A stretch of 7,319 nt of DNA, taken from positions 1-7,319 of the forward strand of contig JARRNO010000101.1 of assembly GCA_037384885.1 (NCBI GenBank), given 5' to 3'. The stretch's first letter is position 1. Every line of letters begins with the position of its first letter. Below the pieces are notes generated by a model that was given only the letters and a program-made list of their open reading frames with translations, ran no database searches and had not been told where the DNA came from. Positions 7,319-7,319 of this stretch are shown in pieces. The position numbers and the translations under genes were made by a program. This stretch comes from JARRNO01 sp037384885 (lineage in GTDB: Bacteria; Acidobacteriota; UBA4820; DSQY01).

Positions 7319-7319
7319 T

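Noticed and set aside
1..7319. Defence system, mobile element, CRISPR array or tRNA genes
   Set aside because: Almost every base is accounted for by glyQ, glyS, the small gene, tamA and tamB. No repeat array, transposase, integrase or cloverleaf sequence was seen on either strand.

Overview
The window looks like ordinary chromosomal DNA of a Gram-negative bacterium. Two kinds of gene show this. The glycyl-tRNA synthetase is the bacterial two-subunit (alpha2beta2) type, and a TamA/TamB pair implies an outer membrane. Coding is dense and the DNA is moderately GC-rich. The gene content and the style of the proteins would fit a deltaproteobacterial (Desulfobacterota-like) lineage, but that is a guess from general impression; no marker here fixes the taxonomy.

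Plus strand, 1 to about 2723: the end of glyQ (GlyRS alpha subunit), the complete glyS (GlyRS beta subunit, 706 aa), and a small gene for a 76-aa protein with one membrane segment. glyQ and glyS overlap by 8 bases. The small gene begins 15 bases after the glyS stop and has a strong ribosome binding site, so all three probably share a transcript whose promoter lies upstream of the window.

Minus strand, from the right edge down to 2754: the C-terminal 915 residues of a TamB-family protein (DUF490 domain), followed by a complete TamA/Omp85-family outer-membrane protein. The tamA start overlaps the tamB stop (TTGA), so the two genes are probably translationally coupled. Their products would form an inner-membrane-to-outer-membrane assembly, TamB spanning the periplasm and TamA as the barrel. 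The order tamB then tamA is the reverse of the enterobacterial tamA-tamB operon.

The two operons converge on a gap of only 30 bases (2724-2753). It holds a short imperfect inverted repeat but no convincing U-tract terminator. There is no stretch over 300 bases without a gene. I saw no tRNA or rRNA gene, CRISPR array, insertion sequence, integrase or phage gene. I did not find a clearly new system; the items most worth a second look are the unassigned 76-aa membrane protein and the reversed, overlapping tamBA order.
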